A DNA stretch of 16,075 nt, from the NCBI GenBank assembly GCA_959606905.1, contig CAUHML010000067.1:1-16075 (forward strand), written 5' to 3'. Of this stretch, positions 14,001 to 16,075 are shown piece by piece (position 1 is the stretch's first letter; each line of letters starts with the position of its first letter). The notes under the pieces are model-generated. The model was not told the DNA's origin, made no database searches, and worked only from the letters and a program-made list of their open reading frames with translations. The DNA is from an uncultured Bacteroides sp. (GTDB lineage Bacteria; Bacteroidota; Bacteroidia; Bacteroidales; Bacteroidaceae). The position numbers were made by a program, and so were the translations under genes.

Positions 14001-16075
14001 TCAAGCCTCACCTGAAATCGGAGGCTGACCTGTATATTCCTTAGGCAGTACACCATATTGCGCTTTAAAACATTTCGCAAAATAAGAAGAAGAAGTAAAT
14101 CCTACCTGCACTGCCACTTCTGAAATACGGGTACCGCCCATTATCAGTTCAGCAGCTCTATTCATACGAAGTGTCTTCAAATAATCATTAGGCGACATTC
14201 CGGACAAAGCCTTTATCTTCCGATAAAAATTAGAACGGCTCATATTCATCTGTTCAGACAGGGTATCTATCGAGAAGTTCTCATCCGCCAACTGTTCGGC
14301 TATTACTCCCTGTATCTTCGCTATAAATTCACAGTCTTTTTGAGACATCGCAAAATCCGTTGTCGAAACAGCAACCGTATCTCCTGCCAAGCTCACCATC
14401 AATTTATGGAAAGACTGCCTCAACTTCAACAGATTCTCGATCTGCATATGGAGCTGTTTAACAGAGAATGGTTTCTCAACATATACATCCGCTCCACATT
14501 CAAGTCCTTCGACTTTAGACTCCAAAGTGGTTTTCGCCGTCAACAAAATAACCGGAATATGTGAATAAGAGATTTCAGACTTCACCTTGCTGCAAAGTTC
14601 CAGCCCATCCATCTCCGGCATCATTACGTCACTCACTATCACATCCACATTTTCCTTCGCAAGCACTTCAAGTGCTTCACGACCGTTGGAAGCCCTCAAC
14701 ACACGGAACCACTCTGCCAATGACTCACGAGTCAGATTCAGCAAATCAACATTATCCTCAACCAACAGAACTGTGAACTTCTTTCCAGCATACTCCGAAG
14801 AAATCGTTTCAGAAGCATCCGCATGCTCCGGGGATATTTCTACAATATCACCCGTTTTTTCCGTCTCCCACTCTTTGAACGGAAGAGACAGTATAAACGA
14901 AGAACCACCTCCAACATTATCTTCCAGACGCAAATCTCCCTGATGAGCTTCTGCCAAAGATTTCGCAAAAGCCAATCCGATGCCAGTGCCTACTGCTGTG
15001 GCCACCTTATCGTCAGGCAGTTGATAGAAAGCCTCAAATATCTTTTGTTTCTGTTCATTTGGTATTCCGGGACCATCATCGTTCACTTGTATCTCATATC
15101 CCCCATCAGTGACAAGCAGCTTCAAGTCAATACGCGCATGCGCATATTTGATGGCATTTCCCATCAAATTGACAAGAATCTTACTTAATTTGTCCCTATC
15201 CACCGTAGACACCAGCTCTTGTTCGGGCATGATCAGTTGCAAATCAATTCCTTTTAATTCAGCAGGGCTTGTAAACTGATTATAAACGTCACTGACAAGT
15301 TCTTTAATATCACTCTTTTTCAGATTCAGATGTAGCGTACCACTCTCCATTTTCTGAAAATCAAGCAATTCATTAGTAATCCCCAACAGATAATTTACAT
15401 TCTTATCTATCACAGACAAATACTTGAGATCTTTTCCTTCACGTTCTTTCTCCAATAATTTTTCCAAAGGAAGCCGTATCAGACTAAGCGGAGTACGTAT
15501 TTCATGCACCAGATTGATGAAAAAGCTAATCTTCGACTTGTAAACTTCCTGTTCCTTGGTAATCTGATATTTTTCCATCCGCCGCTTATATTTGCGTTTA
15601 ACACGGAGATTCCATCGCCAAGCCATCCAACCGATCCATCCCAACAGCATGAGCACATAAACGAAGTAAGCAAAGGTACTACGCCACCAGGGAGGAGTAA
15701 TCACCACCTTTAAAGTGATAGTATTCTCGTTCCACTGACGATCATTATTAGAGCCTCTGACTTCGAACAAATACTCACCGGGAGGTAAATTGGTGTAAGA
15801 AGCCATATTATTATCAGTATTCAGAATCCACTCCTTGTCCACTCCCCGAAGTATGTAAGAATACCGATTCTTCCCCGGATCTTCAAAACTAAGAGCGACA
15901 AAACGAATAGAGAAGCTGTTGTTTTCGTAAGATAAAGTCACCTTATCAGCCATATAAAGCGGTTTATCCAACTGAAGCAATTTCTTCACCTCCTGCTCGT
16001 CGGTTTGATAAGGCAACCGGATATCGGTCACATAAACCGGAGGAATATATTTGTTATCTACAAACTGTTCCGGCT
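14001..16075 (-). CDS. Hybrid two-component system (HTCS) regulator, C-terminal part; 5' end outside the window
   Basis: This is the C-terminal half of a one-protein sensor kinase, response regulator and AraC-type transcription factor, the usual inducer-responsive activator of Bacteroides PULs. The frame is open to the window edge, starting in a PPVYVTDIRL segment typical of the end of the two-bladed-propeller sensor. Counting from the Val codon at 16031: Y_Y_Y domain about 35-112; membrane helix about 118-138; HisKA with phospho-acceptor His176 (LVHEIRTPLS); ATPase domain with Asn292, DDGPGIP (318-324) and GTGIGL (348-353); receiver domain about 419-535 with Asp426, phospho-acceptor Asp468 (VSDVMMPEMDG), Thr498 and Lys520; AraC helix-turn-helix pair about 587-666. 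All key residues are present, so it should be active. The gene faces the sulfatases tail to tail. Control of this locus is inferred from proximity. Full family length is about 1300-1400 residues. Confidence 0.95.
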   Translation of the reverse strand, partial: PEQFVDNKYIPPVYVTDIRLPYQTDEQEVKKLLQLDKPLYMADKVTLSYENNSFSIRFVALSFEDPGKNRYSYILRGVDKEWILNTDNNMASYTNLPPGEYLFEVRGSNNDRQWNENTITLKVVITPPWWRSTFAYFVYVLMLLGWIGWMAWRWNLRVKRKYKRRMEKYQITKEQEVYKSKISFFINLVHEIRTPLSLIRLPLEKLLEKEREGKDLKYLSVIDKNVNYLLGITNELLDFQKMESGTLHLNLKKSDIKELVSDVYNQFTSPAELKGIDLQLIMPEQELVSTVDRDKLSKILVNLMGNAIKYAHARIDLKLLVTDGGYEIQVNDDGPGIPNEQKQKIFEAFYQLPDDKVATAVGTGIGLAFAKSLAEAHQGDLRLEDNVGGGSSFILSLPFKEWETEKTGDIVEISPEHADASETISSEYAGKKFTVLLVEDNVDLLNLTRESLAEWFRVLRASNGREALEVLAKENVDVIVSDVMMPEMDGLELCSKVKSEISYSHIPVILLTAKTTLESKVEGLECGADVYVEKPFSVKQLHMQIENLLKLRQSFHKLMVSLAGDTVAVSTTDFAMSQKDCEFIAKIQGVIAEQLADENFSIDTLSEQMNMSRSNFYRKIKALSGMSPNDYLKTLRMNRAAELIMGGTRISEVAVQVGFTSSSYFAKCFKAQYGVLPKEYTGQPPISGEA

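Noticed and set aside
14561..15188. Plus-strand open frames of 70-121 codons across the HTCS gene
   Set aside because: They overlap conserved kinase and receiver-domain coding sequence on the minus strand and show no domain, signal peptide or promoter of their own.

Overview
The window looks like a polysaccharide utilization locus (PUL) from a gut Bacteroidota, most likely Bacteroides or a close relative. The reasons are two SusC/SusD outer-membrane pairs, SusD-type lipoproteins, Ser-type sulfatases, a hybrid two-component system (HTCS) regulator, a TAnnTTTG-type promoter box, AT-rich DNA and the lack of strong Shine-Dalgarno sequences. Species cannot be fixed from the sequence alone.

Layout. 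Bases 1-163 are a leader region with a long strand-biased RNA hairpin (4-42) and smaller competing hairpins (73-110). A tight plus-strand block follows: SusC-like 1 (164-2971), SusD-like 1 (2976-4730), SusC-like 2 (4763-7879), SusD-like 2 (7899-9608) and an unrecognised lipoprotein (9644-10585). Gaps of only 4-35 bases suggest one operon. A hairpin terminator (10638-10683) and a fresh promoter box (10772-10779) separate this block from two sulfatase genes (10826-12178 and 12216-13901), which look like a second transcription unit. A strong terminator (13931-13978) ends the plus-strand genes. Converging on it from the right is an HTCS regulator on the minus strand (14001 to beyond 16075), whose N-terminal sensor lies outside the window.

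How it may work together (inference). Two different SusC/SusD pairs and a surface lipoprotein capture and import a sulfated glycan. Two periplasmic sulfatases of different subfamilies remove sulfate esters from the imported oligosaccharides. The HTCS senses a breakdown product in the periplasm and switches the locus on. No glycoside hydrolase or lyase is visible, so backbone cleavage must be encoded outside the window. The substrate is not readable from sequence; sulfated host glycans such as mucin O-glycans are a reasonable guess because such loci are common in gut Bacteroides. Both sulfatases carry serine at the formylglycine position, so they need an anaerobic sulfatase-maturating enzyme (anSME), which is not encoded here.

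No RNA genes, CRISPR arrays, insertion sequences or broken genes were found. No stretch longer than 300 bases lacks a gene; the longest gap is 240 bases (10586-10825).
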